Source of the DNA: Planctomycetota bacterium
GTDB lineage: Bacteria > Planctomycetota > Phycisphaerae > Phycisphaerales > SM1A02
DNA: 64,000 bases
Assembly: GCA_021414025.1 (NCBI GenBank)
Contig: JAIOPG010000008.1
Location: 1 to 64,000 of the forward strand
Direction: 5' to 3'
The notes beneath the pieces were generated by a model. That model was given only the letters and a program-made list of their open reading frames with translations, ran no database searches and had not been told where the DNA came from. The translations under genes were made by a program, and so were the position numbers. Positions within the stretch are counted from its first letter, which is position 1. Each line of letters starts with the position of its first letter. Below are positions 46,921 to 55,365 of the stretch, piece after piece.

Positions 46921-48162
46921 ATGCTGGTCGACGACGACGCCCCCTCCGCCCGGCCCCCCCAGCGGATTCTTTTCGCCGCGTCGGAGTCGAGCCGGACACG
47001 GGCCGAAGCCCTTGCCGCGGAGTTCCCCGGGCTCCTCGGCTTTCGGGCAGAGATCGAGCGCGGAACGATCCCCGAGGCTGCGGGCCGATTGAGTCCACGG
47101 ACGCAGGCGGTGGTGCTTCTGATCCAGCGGCACGAGGAGATCACCGGCCTTCCGGCCCTCTTTGACGGCGTTGAAAAACTCGGCGTTCCCCTGCTGATTT
47201 TGACCGATGACCCGCTGGCGTCGACCTTCCGTCTCACCTCGTGGAACACGCTGCCGATGTCGAAGTCCCCCGAGGTGATCGCAGCCATGCTCCGCGGGCA
47301 GCTCTCCCGGCAGACGGAGATCGCCGCCCTGCGGCAGAACCAGCGCGGCGCCGAGGAGCAGGCCGAGGAGCTGCAGGGAGAAGTCTCCCGGATGCGCGAC
47401 GAACTGCATCTGGCCGGACAGGTGCAACGGGAATTCATGCCGCGCAACCTGGCCGCCTTCTCCGGCGGCGCAGTGGCGGCGCTGTGGAGACCGATGGCCT
47501 ATGTGGGCGGGGACATCTACGACGTGCGGCGGCTCGACGAGCACCACGTCGGGCTCTTCGTCGCCGATGCGGTCGGGCATGGCGTGCCGGCGGCGCTGTT
47601 GACCATGGTGATCGCCCGCGGGCTTCCCTCGAAGGAGATCATCGGGAAGACCTACCGGATCATTCCTCCGGGCGAGGCGCTGGCCTGCGTCAACCGGGAG
47701 CTGCTCGCCCGCGAGGGTCGCGTCTCGAAGTTCGCCACCGCGATCTACGCCATCATCGATCTGCGCACGCGCGCCATGCGCCTGGCCGTGGCGGGCCATC
47801 CCCCCGCCGTCCTGCTGCGCGGCGACCGCGCCATCGAGCTCGCGGGCACCACCGGCAAGGCGCTGGGCGTGTTCGACGGCGTGGAGTGGCCGGAGATCGA
47901 ATTGCAGCTCGAGCCCGGAGACCGCGTGCTGCTGCACTCGGATGGATTCGAAGCGGCCTTCCCGGATCCGCCTGAAAAACCCGTGCATTCCCAGGACGTC
48001 GCCCCCGCGTTCCTGGAGGAATTCCGCGCGTTGCTGGGAGTGCCTGAACCCGCCGCGCTGGTCGAGCGCATCGAGCGCCGGCTCGATCAACGGGCGATGA
48101 ACTCCGGCGCCGGCGGCTCCTTCGCCGACGACCTGACCCTGGTGGCCTTCAAGGTTTCGTAG
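46921..48162 (+). CDS. SpoIIE/RsbU-type PP2C phosphatase with receiver-like N-terminus
   Basis: 413 residues. Residues about 14-125 look like a response-regulator fold but lack the phospho-accepting aspartate (AVVLLIQRHEE where DxxLLD is expected). A coiled coil follows (about 128-165), then a SpoIIE phosphatase domain with YVGGDIYD, VADAVGHGVPAALL, AGHPPAVLL, LHSDGFEAA and the terminal DDLTLVAF metal ligands. Such enzymes dephosphorylate STAS anti-anti-sigma factors; the STAS protein at 23008 is a candidate substrate. It overlaps ribE by 14 bases at the 3' end. Confidence 0.88.
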   Translation: MLVDDDAPSARPPQRILFAASESSRTRAEALAAEFPGLLGFRAEIERGTIPEAAGRLSPRTQAVVLLIQRHEEITGLPALFDGVEKLGVPLLILTDDPLASTFRLTSWNTLPMSKSPEVIAAMLRGQLSRQTEIAALRQNQRGAEEQAEELQGEVSRMRDELHLAGQVQREFMPRNLAAFSGGAVAALWRPMAYVGGDIYDVRRLDEHHVGLFVADAVGHGVPAALLTMVIARGLPSKEIIGKTYRIIPPGEALACVNRELLAREGRVSKFATAIYAIIDLRTRAMRLAVAGHPPAVLLRGDRAIELAGTTGKALGVFDGVEWPEIELQLEPGDRVLLHSDGFEAAFPDPPEKPVHSQDVAPAFLEEFRALLGVPEPAALVERIERRLDQRAMNSGAGGSFADDLTLVAFKVS

Positions 48163-48778
48163 CCGCGCTCGGCACGCCGAGCTGCTGCATCTGACGCTTC
48201 ACTTCGTCGGCGACCATTCGCGCCATCGGGTCCGCCTCCAGATTCACCCTCGCGCCGCGCAGCTTTCGCGCCAAGGTGGTCTTGGCCAGCGTCTCCGGAA
48301 TCAGGGCAACCTCGAACCAGCCCTCGCCTTTGACCGCGATGGTCAGGCTCACGCCATCCACGGCGATGCTGCCGCGCTCGTGCAGCAGATGGTCAATGGA
48401 TTGCGGCGACTCGATGCGCGTGCGCCACTGGCCATTCGAGCGGTCGACTTCCACGACTTTGGCGCTGGCGTCGACATGCCCCTGCACGACATGGCCGCCC
48501 ATCAGGGAATCGGCGCGCAGCGCCCGCTCCACATTCACCGGGTCGCCAGCACGCAGATGGCCGATCGTGGTGAGCTGCAACGTCTGCGGCACGACGTCGA
48601 AGGCCAGCGCGCCGCGATCGATCCGCACCACGGTCAGGCAGCAGCCGTCCACGCAGATGCTCTCGCCAACCGTCGGATTCGGCGGCCAGGCGCCGCACTC
48701 GAGCGTCAGGGTTTTGCCGTGCGGCGCCGCCTCGATGGACTTGACCGGCACCACATGTTGAACGAGACCTGTGAACAC
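48149..48778 (-). CDS. ribE: Riboflavin synthase, alpha subunit
   Basis: A 209-residue homotrimeric enzyme forming riboflavin from two lumazines. It has the opening MFTGLVQHV and two lumazine-binding repeats: GESICVDGCCLTVV...FDVVPQTL and GSIAVDGVSLTIA...VALIPETLAKTTL, with GGHVVQGHVD in between. The start is GTG at 48778. It is 18 bases after the SpoIID gene, probably in one operon; no FMN riboswitch is visible. Confidence 0.95.
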   Translation of the reverse strand: MFTGLVQHVVPVKSIEAAPHGKTLTLECGAWPPNPTVGESICVDGCCLTVVRIDRGALAFDVVPQTLQLTTIGHLRAGDPVNVERALRADSLMGGHVVQGHVDASAKVVEVDRSNGQWRTRIESPQSIDHLLHERGSIAVDGVSLTIAVKGEGWFEVALIPETLAKTTLARKLRGARVNLEADPMARMVADEVKRQMQQLGVPSAATKP

Positions 48779-48796
48779 TTTGGAAGGCTCCGGGCT

Positions 48797-50299
48797 TCAG
48801 GGTTGGCGCACATTGGCCTGCGCCGCGGGAGCGTCGCTGGTTCCTTCCGACATCGTGACGATGGTCGAGCCCGGGTAGTAGCGGGCCAGGATAGCCTGCG
48901 GGGACTTGCCCGCCTTGGCCATGGTCTCGGCGCCATACTGGCACATGCCGGCGCCATGGCCATGACCACGGCCATCCAGCAGGAGCCGGCCACTCTCGAC
49001 GCGCGGCTCCAGCGCCGAAGATTTCAACGAGTCGCGCGAGCCATCGGCGCCGCTGTTGACCGCGATGCGGAAGTCCTCGGCATCCCACGCGAAACGCTTG
49101 CCGCTCTTGTCGACGACCAGGAAGGACATGGGCCGGTTGGCGGGATTGCGCTGGGCCACGGTGAAGCTCTTGATGCCGTTGATGGGACCCAGATCCTTGC
49201 GGCCCGCCTGCCGCGACCAGGCGTTCATGCGGTCCGCGGTCTCCGAGGCGGAGAAGGAAGCCTGCCACTTGGAGGTCGGCGATTTCTCGCAGCACTGGGT
49301 GCGCATGCCGCGCGCCGAAGCGCCGATTGTGAGCGGCGCGATCTTGGTCCAGGTGCCGTCGCGAATGGAATCGACCGCAGACGAAGGCTCGCCGCCGCAG
49401 CAGCTCGAGTAGTAGGCGGGCACGACGCGCCCGTCGAAGACCAGGTACTGCCCGCGCGTGGTGCGGACCGCGTCAAGGCTCTTGGCGTCGGTGGTGGCCC
49501 CCACCCACGCCTGACTCGCCTGCCCGGCCACCACGTCGAAGTGACGGCGATTTCGCCACCACTCCATCTCGCACGCGGCAAAGCTGCGGGCCGCGATCGC
49601 CTGCGCCTCGTAGGCGCCCTGATGCCAGCCCTTGTAGAGCTCCTTGGCCAGCACGCCGGGCAGGTACGTTTCCAGCGGCACCGTGAAGACCAGATCGGCC
49701 GCGCCGCTGTCGGCTTCGGTGCGACGCGCGATCGTCGCGTCACCCGGATAGGAGGCGCCGCCGTATTGGATCCCTCCCGGCGCATTCTGCGGCGCCTTGA
49801 CCTGGAGCGATCCGCCCTCCTTCAGTCGAAAGGTGGATGCCTGCGCGGTCCCGTTGGCCTCGACGATGCGCCAGCCACCATCCGCGGGAGAGGCTGCGAT
49901 CGGCGTTCGAAAAGTTCGTCCCTGCTCCGCGCTCTCGCCCTTGAGCCAGAGCCACCCCGAGGGATGAGAAAGCACCACGGGTTCGCTGCGCAGCGACGCC
50001 ACCCGGACGCGGATGTTCGGCTCGGCGGTCGGCGGCAGCGGACGCTCCTGCGGCGGCGGCAGCTTCGGCTTGCCCGGATCCTCGATGACGCGAAGATCCC
50101 CGGTCGAGGCCGTCGTCGCAGTGCCGTCGACATTTTTTTCAAGCGGGCTGCCGGGCAGCGCCGTGCGCGATCGCGACGGCGCGGGAGTTTCGCAGCCGCT
50201 GGGAAGCGTGACGTAGCCCCACGCGACGATGACCACCGCCGCGATCGCGGCGAGGAAGCGGACCGCATGCGCGGGAGGCTGCCATCCGGGGTTCACCAT
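48797..50299 (-). CDS. SpoIID/LytB-domain protein
   Basis: 500 residues. One N-terminal membrane anchor (about 14-32) and a Pro-rich linker precede a SpoIID domain (about 200-490). It has VPLETYLPGVLAKELYKGW, EAQAIAARSFA, VVPAYYSSCCGG and GRGHGHGAGMCQYGAETMAKAGKSPQAILARYYPG. In sporulators SpoIID is a lytic transglycosylase acting on denuded glycan strands; relatives occur in non-sporulating bacteria with cell-wall roles. The catalytic Glu candidate is in LAKELY. The gene lies 37 bases after the alphaCTD protein gene. Confidence 0.88.
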   Translation of the reverse strand: MVNPGWQPPAHAVRFLAAIAAVVIVAWGYVTLPSGCETPAPSRSRTALPGSPLEKNVDGTATTASTGDLRVIEDPGKPKLPPPQERPLPPTAEPNIRVRVASLRSEPVVLSHPSGWLWLKGESAEQGRTFRTPIAASPADGGWRIVEANGTAQASTFRLKEGGSLQVKAPQNAPGGIQYGGASYPGDATIARRTEADSGAADLVFTVPLETYLPGVLAKELYKGWHQGAYEAQAIAARSFAACEMEWWRNRRHFDVVAGQASQAWVGATTDAKSLDAVRTTRGQYLVFDGRVVPAYYSSCCGGEPSSAVDSIRDGTWTKIAPLTIGASARGMRTQCCEKSPTSKWQASFSASETADRMNAWSRQAGRKDLGPINGIKSFTVAQRNPANRPMSFLVVDKSGKRFAWDAEDFRIAVNSGADGSRDSLKSSALEPRVESGRLLLDGRGHGHGAGMCQYGAETMAKAGKSPQAILARYYPGSTIVTMSEGTSDAPAAQANVRQP

Positions 50300-50336
50300 C
50301 GAGAAGGCTCCTTGGCCGCCCCGCGGCGGCTCGACC

Positions 50337-51260
50337 TCACTCCAGCGTGCGCAACGACAGTCCGTGCTCGGCGAGCCGCTCGTGGATCTCCACCAGGCTG
50401 GTGGCGCCGAAGTTCTTCACGCCCATCAGCTCGGCCTCGGTGCGGGCGGCGAGATCGCCGACCGTCTGAATGCCCAGCAATTGCAGGGCCTTGCGGCTGC
50501 GGATGCCCAGGTTGAGCGCGCCGACCGAGAGGTTCAGCACGCCGTCGGCGACGGTGCCCTTCATCTTCTCCAGGACCTCGCCGCGGACCTTGTCGTAGTG
50601 GCCGCGATCGAGCTGCTGGCCCAGGCGCAGGCCGCGGGCGGTGAGCATCTGCTTGATCTCGACCAGGCTGGTCTCGCCGAAGTTCTTGTAGGAAAGCAGC
50701 TCCGCCTCGCCGATGCGCAGCAGGTCGCCCAGCGTGCGGATGTTCATCTTCTTCAGGCAGTTGCGGGCGCGGATGGAGAGCTCGAATTCGGCGACCGGCA
50801 GGTCGTACATCGCCTCCTCGCGCCCCTTGAGGCGGGCCAGCTCCTCGTCGTAGAGCATGTTCTTGCTGGCCTGCACGTCGCGCAGGAAGAGCCGCGCCCG
50901 CGGATGGTTCGGGTTGGCCTCGATGACCTTCTGGATCAGCTTGCTGGCGCGGGTGAACTGCGCCGCGTCCTCGAGGAGGACGGCGAGATTCAGGAAGGCA
51001 TTGATCGGCGGATTGGGCAGCCGCGTGCACTCCTCGTAGGTGCGCATCGCGTCGTCGTCGTACCCCAGGTGGTCCTGCATGCGGGCGACGTTGAAGAGTG
51101 TGGTGGCCGTCCGGTTGGACTGGGCGGCGCTCTTGTAGGCCTCGAGGGCCTCGAAGAACTTGCCCTCGGTTTCGAAGCTCTTCCCCTGCTTGAGGAAGGC
51201 GGCGGAGGCGGCGGGATCGGAATTGGCGGTGATGAGAGTGTCGAGACCGTTGTTTGGCAT
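50337..51260 (-). CDS. TPR protein with two RNA-polymerase alphaCTD-like domains
   Basis: 307 residues. The N-terminal half (about 15-130) holds TPR-like helical pairs. Two copies of the RNA polymerase alpha C-terminal fold follow. Copy 1 (157-215) reads ELSIRARNCLKKMNIRTLGDLL...KNFGETSLVEIKQML, and copy 2 (247-307) NLGIRSRKALQLLGIQTVGDLA...KNFGATSLVEIHERL. E. coli alpha Arg265 and Asn268, which contact UP-element DNA, match Arg164 and Asn167 in copy 1; in copy 2 Arg254 is kept but Asn becomes Lys257. The catalytic NTD of alpha is absent. It may bind DNA or RNA polymerase partners as a trans-acting factor. The start at 51260 has CTGGAG 4 bases upstream. Confidence 0.85.
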   Translation of the reverse strand: MPNNGLDTLITANSDPAASAAFLKQGKSFETEGKFFEALEAYKSAAQSNRTATTLFNVARMQDHLGYDDDAMRTYEECTRLPNPPINAFLNLAVLLEDAAQFTRASKLIQKVIEANPNHPRARLFLRDVQASKNMLYDEELARLKGREEAMYDLPVAEFELSIRARNCLKKMNIRTLGDLLRIGEAELLSYKNFGETSLVEIKQMLTARGLRLGQQLDRGHYDKVRGEVLEKMKGTVADGVLNLSVGALNLGIRSRKALQLLGIQTVGDLAARTEAELMGVKNFGATSLVEIHERLAEHGLSLRTLE

Positions 51261-51290
51261 GGGGCTCCAGAGGAAAATGGGTGGCCGGGC

Positions 51291-51320
51291 AGTCTAACCG
51301 TGAACCGGGTTTGATTCCAA
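51291..51320 (-). promoter_or_regulatory. Promoter of the alphaCTD-SpoIID-ribE operon
   Basis: Minus-strand TTGGAA (51315-51320) and TAGACT (51291-51296) are 18 bases apart, giving a leader of about 24 bases with a Shine-Dalgarno-like CTGGAG. It lies in the 85-base gap after nuoG. Confidence 0.6.
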
Positions 51321-51345
51321 GAGGCGGGATCGGGGCCGCGGGCGG

Positions 51346-53001
51346 CTAGATCTCGACCAGGACCATGTCGCCCGCCACCTTGGAAGGCGTCGGGGGAGCA
51401 TGCAATTCGGTGGCGAACTTCTCCAGGCCGCCGACGCGGGCCATTTCGCTGCGGACGGCGGTCGCGTTGTAGGGCCGGCTGGCGGCTCCGGCCCGCGCGG
51501 CTCGGAGATCCAGCGCGATCTGTCCCTCGCCCTTGGCGAAATCCAGGGTCACGATCGCCTTCTCGAATCCCTGCAAGCGCCCCTTGGCGTTCTCGAAGCT
51601 GCCGGCCTTCTCGGTCCAGGTGGCGCCGGGCAGCGTGACCTCGGCACTGGCGCCCAGCGGTCCGGGCAGCGTGTCGATCAGAATCACGTTCACGCCGGCG
51701 AGCGCGGATTGCAGCGCGGGGGTCGCCCACTCGCTGGGATAGTTCCCGGTGACCACGGCCGCGGCGATGCTCCTGGATGCCGCCACTCTCTCGAAGCCCG
51801 CGGCGTCGAGCACCGAACGCCCCTTGGCCAGCGCCTCCAGAACGCGGCGCACGCCGCGCGCGTTGGGGGCCTTCTCGGCGCACATCGTGAAGCCGCCGGG
51901 AAAAGTCTTGTCCTGCCCGAGGACGGGGATCGGCCCGACGGCGAGCTCCGCCTTGGAATCGATCGAGAGCATGAAGGAGGCCAGGAGGTAGGCGTCCTCG
52001 CAGGTGAGCATCGGACTGACCATGAGGCCGAGGCGTCCGCCGCTCTTGGCCGCGCCCTCCAGATGCTCCACAGTCTTTGCCAAGGCGTCGTCCCAGGCCT
52101 GGCCGGCGTCATCCGTGGCGTAAGCCTTGCGCCCCTTGATGGAGGGAATCCGCAAGCGATCCTCGCGGTGCACGAACTTCCAGCCGTAGCGCACCTCGTC
52201 GGTGATCCACCACTTGTTGACCTCTGGGTTGTCGCGCGGCTTCACCCGGTAGATGCGTCCGTTGTTGTGCTCGATGCTGATGTTGTCGCCGCTGGCGGTG
52301 ATGCCGTCGATTCCCGGGGTCTTGGTGAGGAACCAGACGCGCTGCTGGAAGAGGAAGTCCTTGTCGAGGAGGGCCCCGACCGGGCAGATGTCGACCACGT
52401 TGCCGCTGAGTTCGTTGTCCAGCGCCACGCCCGGGAAGACATCGATTTCCTCCACGCTGCCGCGGCCTTCCACCAGCAGCTCGGCCGTGCCGGTGACCTC
52501 GCGCGTGAAGCGGACGCAGCGCGTGCACATGATGCAGCGGTCGCTGTAGAGCAGCACGTGCGGTCCGACATCCTTCTTGGGCCGCTTGTTCTTGGATTCC
52601 TTGAAGCGGCTCTCGCCGCGGCCATACTGGTAGCTGTAGTCCTGCAGATGGCACTCGCCCGCCTGGTCGCACACGGCGCAGTCCACCGGGTGGTTGATCA
52701 GCAGGAACTCCATGACCGCCTTCTGGTTGCCGACCGCCTTGGGCGAGTCGGTGTAGACCACCTGCCCCTCCATCGCGGGGGTCTGGCAGGTCGGGAAAAG
52801 TTTGTTGCCCGCGCGGAGTGCGCCGGTCTTGGGATCGGGGCTCCACACTTCGGCGAGGCAGATGCGGCAGTTGGCCACGATCGAGAGCCCGGGGTGGTAG
52901 CAGTAGTGCGGAATCTCCTCCTGATGGCGGAGCGCCGCCTGCAGAATGGTCTCGCCCTTTTCGAAAGAGCACGTCTTGCCGTTGATGGTGAGCTGAGGCA
53001 T
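51346..53001 (-). CDS. nuoG: NADH-quinone oxidoreductase subunit G-like iron-sulfur protein
   Basis: 551 residues. The ferredoxin-like domain carries C34, C45, C48, C72 for a [2Fe-2S] cluster. A His-Cys3 motif (H104, C108, C111, C117 in HPVDCAVCDQAGEC) and C156, C159, C162, C206 serve two [4Fe-4S] clusters. The remaining roughly 340 residues are a shortened molybdopterin-oxidoreductase-like domain without cofactor motifs, shorter than E. coli NuoG (about 900 residues). No other nuo gene is nearby, so it is either a dispersed complex I subunit or part of another NAD-linked complex. The ATG at 53001 gives the MPQLTINGKTCSFEKGETIL start. Confidence 0.88.
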   Translation of the reverse strand: MPQLTINGKTCSFEKGETILQAALRHQEEIPHYCYHPGLSIVANCRICLAEVWSPDPKTGALRAGNKLFPTCQTPAMEGQVVYTDSPKAVGNQKAVMEFLLINHPVDCAVCDQAGECHLQDYSYQYGRGESRFKESKNKRPKKDVGPHVLLYSDRCIMCTRCVRFTREVTGTAELLVEGRGSVEEIDVFPGVALDNELSGNVVDICPVGALLDKDFLFQQRVWFLTKTPGIDGITASGDNISIEHNNGRIYRVKPRDNPEVNKWWITDEVRYGWKFVHREDRLRIPSIKGRKAYATDDAGQAWDDALAKTVEHLEGAAKSGGRLGLMVSPMLTCEDAYLLASFMLSIDSKAELAVGPIPVLGQDKTFPGGFTMCAEKAPNARGVRRVLEALAKGRSVLDAAGFERVAASRSIAAAVVTGNYPSEWATPALQSALAGVNVILIDTLPGPLGASAEVTLPGATWTEKAGSFENAKGRLQGFEKAIVTLDFAKGEGQIALDLRAARAGAASRPYNATAVRSEMARVGGLEKFATELHAPPTPSKVAGDMVLVEI

Positions 53002-53032
53002 GTGTGGAATGGCTCGGAATTCTGGAAGCGGG

Positions 53033-53038
53033 AGTCTA
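53033..53038 (-). promoter_or_regulatory. -10-like TAGACT upstream of nuoG
   Basis: Minus-strand TAGACT lies 31 bases before the nuoG ATG. It abuts the T-run of the preceding terminator. No -35 of good quality. Confidence 0.35.
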
Positions 53039-53042
53039 GTCA

Positions 53043-53083
53043 ACAAAAATAAACGCGTCCGCGGCTTTGGGCCACGGACGCGT
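53043..53083 (-). terminator. Intrinsic terminator, minus strand, before nuoG
   Basis: Perfect 9-base arms ACGCGTCCG (53053-53061) and CGGACGCGT (53075-53083). Read on the minus strand they are followed by TTATTTTTGTTG. It stops transcription coming from the ketosynthase/membrane-protein unit. Confidence 0.8.
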
Positions 53084-53378
53084 CAACGGGGGAGTGTCCG
53101 ATTGCCGGGGTTTGAATTCATTTCCATCAAAACCCTGCGATATTTATTTCAAACTTCCCTCGTCCGGCGCGCTCGGTACAGAGCGATCGCCCTCTCTTTT
53201 CCCTCACCTACATGCCGGATTCACTTGATGGTGCATCCTGCGGGGTATCCGCACCGGCGCCGCCCAGGGTTGCAGCGGCCCTTGGGAAATGCTGATCTTT
53301 CAGGGCTTTTTTGCCTGCGCACACGGAAGCGCGGCGAGGATTCCCCGTGAATTTACTGAGATGTTTTGGAACCGCCCG
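53084..53378. other. Gene-free gap with secondary structure; possible small RNA
   Basis: About 295 bases without a credible coding frame. It holds an imperfect hairpin (53108-53136, GGGGTTTGA/TCAAAACCC), a GAGCGATCGC-type palindrome near 53172, and GGTGC/GCACC arms near 53230-53255. A plus-strand terminator sits at 53278-53312 although no plus-strand gene precedes it, which hints at a small plus-strand RNA starting near the AT-rich 53139-53150. Confidence 0.35.
53278..53312 (+). terminator. Terminator-like hairpin on the plus strand
   Basis: GCCCT (53278-53282) pairs with AGGGC (53302-53306). An inner GAAA/TTTC extends the stem after a 3-base bulge, and six T's follow. No plus-strand gene lies just upstream. 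Confidence 0.45.
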
Positions 53379-54005
53379 TCAATTCCTGGTGGGAGAGGTC
53401 TCAAGTTGCAGGCGGATCTCGCCGGGCAGCACCTCGATGTCCCTCACCTTGACGCGCCGCCCGTCGGCCAGGCGGAACTCCGAGTCGCGCAGCGAATCAA
53501 AGAGATCGGTGGGCCGAAAGGTCGAGACCAGAAAGGCCGGAATCGGCAGCCGTCCGATGGCCGCCGAAGCGGTTTCCAGGTTCACCTTGCCCCCGGCGGA
53601 ATCGACGTGCATCTTCGGCGCGATGGCGACGCTGCCCACGCCCCAGGAATTCTCCGCGGCAATCTCCATGTGGTCATCGAGACAGCGCACCTGAACCTTG
53701 CCCACTTTTTTCGCCAGGTCGGGATGTTCAAACTCGAGCCATTTCGGCAGGCGCGAGGCCAGCCATTCGTTCATGTCGTTCTCCGAAATGCGGATCGCCC
53801 AGACCCGATCCTCTCCGCGCACCTTGGTGAACTGCGCCGCGAGGGCCTGCTCGAAAAACGCCGAGCGTTGCTCCATGGCGGCGTCGGGAACCAGCGCCGC
53901 CCGGAGCCAGCCGGGCGGAAGGGTCGAGAGCCAATAGAGGATCGCCCCGATCATCGCCATCGCCCCGGCGCAGATCATGACCGGCAGCCGTCGACGCTTC
54001 TTCAT
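53379..54005 (-). CDS. Membrane-anchored protein of unknown function
   Basis: 208 residues with one N-terminal membrane span (about 8-27, PVMICAGAMAMIGAILYWLS) and an extracytoplasmic domain. The domain contains RISENDMNEWLASRLPKWL, and alternating strands GKVQVRCLDDHMEIAAENSWGVGSVAIAPKMHVD, reminiscent of proteins that bind lipids. It follows the ketosynthase gene by 34 bases, so it is likely part of that unit and might handle its product. Family not recognised. Confidence 0.65.
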   Translation of the reverse strand: MKKRRRLPVMICAGAMAMIGAILYWLSTLPPGWLRAALVPDAAMEQRSAFFEQALAAQFTKVRGEDRVWAIRISENDMNEWLASRLPKWLEFEHPDLAKKVGKVQVRCLDDHMEIAAENSWGVGSVAIAPKMHVDSAGGKVNLETASAAIGRLPIPAFLVSTFRPTDLFDSLRDSEFRLADGRRVKVRDIEVLPGEIRLQLETSPTRN

Positions 54006-54039
54006 CGCATGGACCCGCGGAAGGAGCGAAGTCGCGTCA

Positions 54040-55365
54040 TCACGGCGCGCCGTATCGGGTGACCACGAGCGTGTCGTTCTGCCCGCCGAAGCCGAAGGAA
54101 TTGCTGATGCAGGTGTCGACGAGGCAGGGACGGGCGGTGTTGGGGACGTAGTCCAGGTCGAGGGCGGGATCCGCGTCGTGCAGATTGCGCGTCGGCGGCA
54201 GCATGCGCCGCTGAATCGCCAGGATGCAGGTCATGAACTCCACCGCCCCCGCCGCCGCGATGAGATGCCCCATCATGCTTTTGATGCTGCTCATGGGAAT
54301 CTTGCGGGCGAGCTCGCCGAAGACCACCTTGACCGCGCGGGTTTCGATCGAATCGTTCTCCTTCGTGCCCGTGCCGTGGGCGCTGATGTAATGAATCAGC
54401 GGCCGGCCATCCGCACCGATGGCGGCGGGGTTGATGCCCGCTTGCTTCAACGCCAGATTGATGGCGGCGGCGGCGCCTCGCCCCTCGGGCTGGATGTCGG
54501 TGATGCGAAACGCGTCGGCGCTGGAGCCGTAGCCGATCACCTCGGCCAGCGGTGTCGCTCCGCGGGCCAGGGCGTGTTCGAGCTTTTCAAGAATCACCAT
54601 GCCGCTGCCTTCGCCCATGACGAACCCGTCGCGGCTGAAGCAGAAGGGTCGGCTCGCCATGGTGGGATCGCCCTTGAATGTGCTCAGCGCCGTCAAGCGG
54701 TTGAAACCCATGACGCCCAGCGGATGGATCATGGTGTGCGTGCCGCCGGACATCATGATGTCCGCGTCGCCGTGGCGAATCATGCTGAAGGCTTCGCCGA
54801 TGGCCTGCGTGCTGGCGGCGCAGGCGGTGAGGCAGTTCGACGCCGGGCCGCGAATGCCGAACTCGCGGGCCAGATGGGCCAGCGGCATGTTGGCCTCCTG
54901 CTCGATCTCGCGCAGACGGTCGAGGCGCTGCAATCCCGCCTTCGCCCAGCGCACACCATCGACTTTCTGCTTGGCGGCGTCCCACGCGGCGAGCATCGTG
55001 CCGGCGTAGTTGTCAAAATCAAGCACGCCTTCTCCGGCTCCCAGGTAGAGCCCGATGCGACGGGGATCCTTCGGAGGCTCGCGGTCAAAACCCGCCTGGT
55101 GCCAGGCCTGGCGCGCCGCGCCAAGGGCGAATTGCGAATTCAATCCGGCGGTGGCGTGCACCTTGGGATCAAGGACGAATTTGCGATAGTCATAGTCCGG
55201 CTTCACTTCCGCGGCGAAGGTCGTGGGGAAAGTCTCCGCCTTGAAATGCGTGATCGGCGCCATGCCGCTCTCCGACTTCATCAGCCGGTTCCAGACCGTG
55301 TCGACCGAGTGGCCGAGGCTGGTCACCCATCCCATGCCGGTCACCACCACGCGCGTGCCGCTCAT
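54040..55365 (-). CDS. Beta-ketoacyl synthase (FabF-like, KS-alpha)
   Basis: 441 residues of the thiolase-fold condensing enzyme family. The full catalytic set is present: Cys182 in LTACAAST, His330 in AHGTGTKEND and Lys362/His367 in IKSMMGH. The length and motifs suit FabF or the KS-alpha subunit of type II polyketide-like systems. GGAGGATCTC precedes the ATG at 55365, which overlaps the stop of the upstream paralogue (ATGA). No ACP, ketoreductase or malonyl transferase gene adjoins. The tandem with a degenerate partner suggests a heterodimer rather than housekeeping FabF. Confidence 0.88.
   Translation of the reverse strand: MSGTRVVVTGMGWVTSLGHSVDTVWNRLMKSESGMAPITHFKAETFPTTFAAEVKPDYDYRKFVLDPKVHATAGLNSQFALGAARQAWHQAGFDREPPKDPRRIGLYLGAGEGVLDFDNYAGTMLAAWDAAKQKVDGVRWAKAGLQRLDRLREIEQEANMPLAHLAREFGIRGPASNCLTACAASTQAIGEAFSMIRHGDADIMMSGGTHTMIHPLGVMGFNRLTALSTFKGDPTMASRPFCFSRDGFVMGEGSGMVILEKLEHALARGATPLAEVIGYGSSADAFRITDIQPEGRGAAAAINLALKQAGINPAAIGADGRPLIHYISAHGTGTKENDSIETRAVKVVFGELARKIPMSSIKSMMGHLIAAAGAVEFMTCILAIQRRMLPPTRNLHDADPALDLDYVPNTARPCLVDTCISNSFGFGGQNDTLVVTRYGAP

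Noticed and set aside
48779-48796. FMN riboswitch before ribE
   Set aside because: Only 18 bases separate the genes and none of the conserved FMN-element sequence is present.
53000-53350. 116-codon plus-strand frame in the gap right of nuoG
   Set aside because: It runs through the minus-strand terminator and the plus-strand terminator-like hairpin and shows no protein-like pattern.
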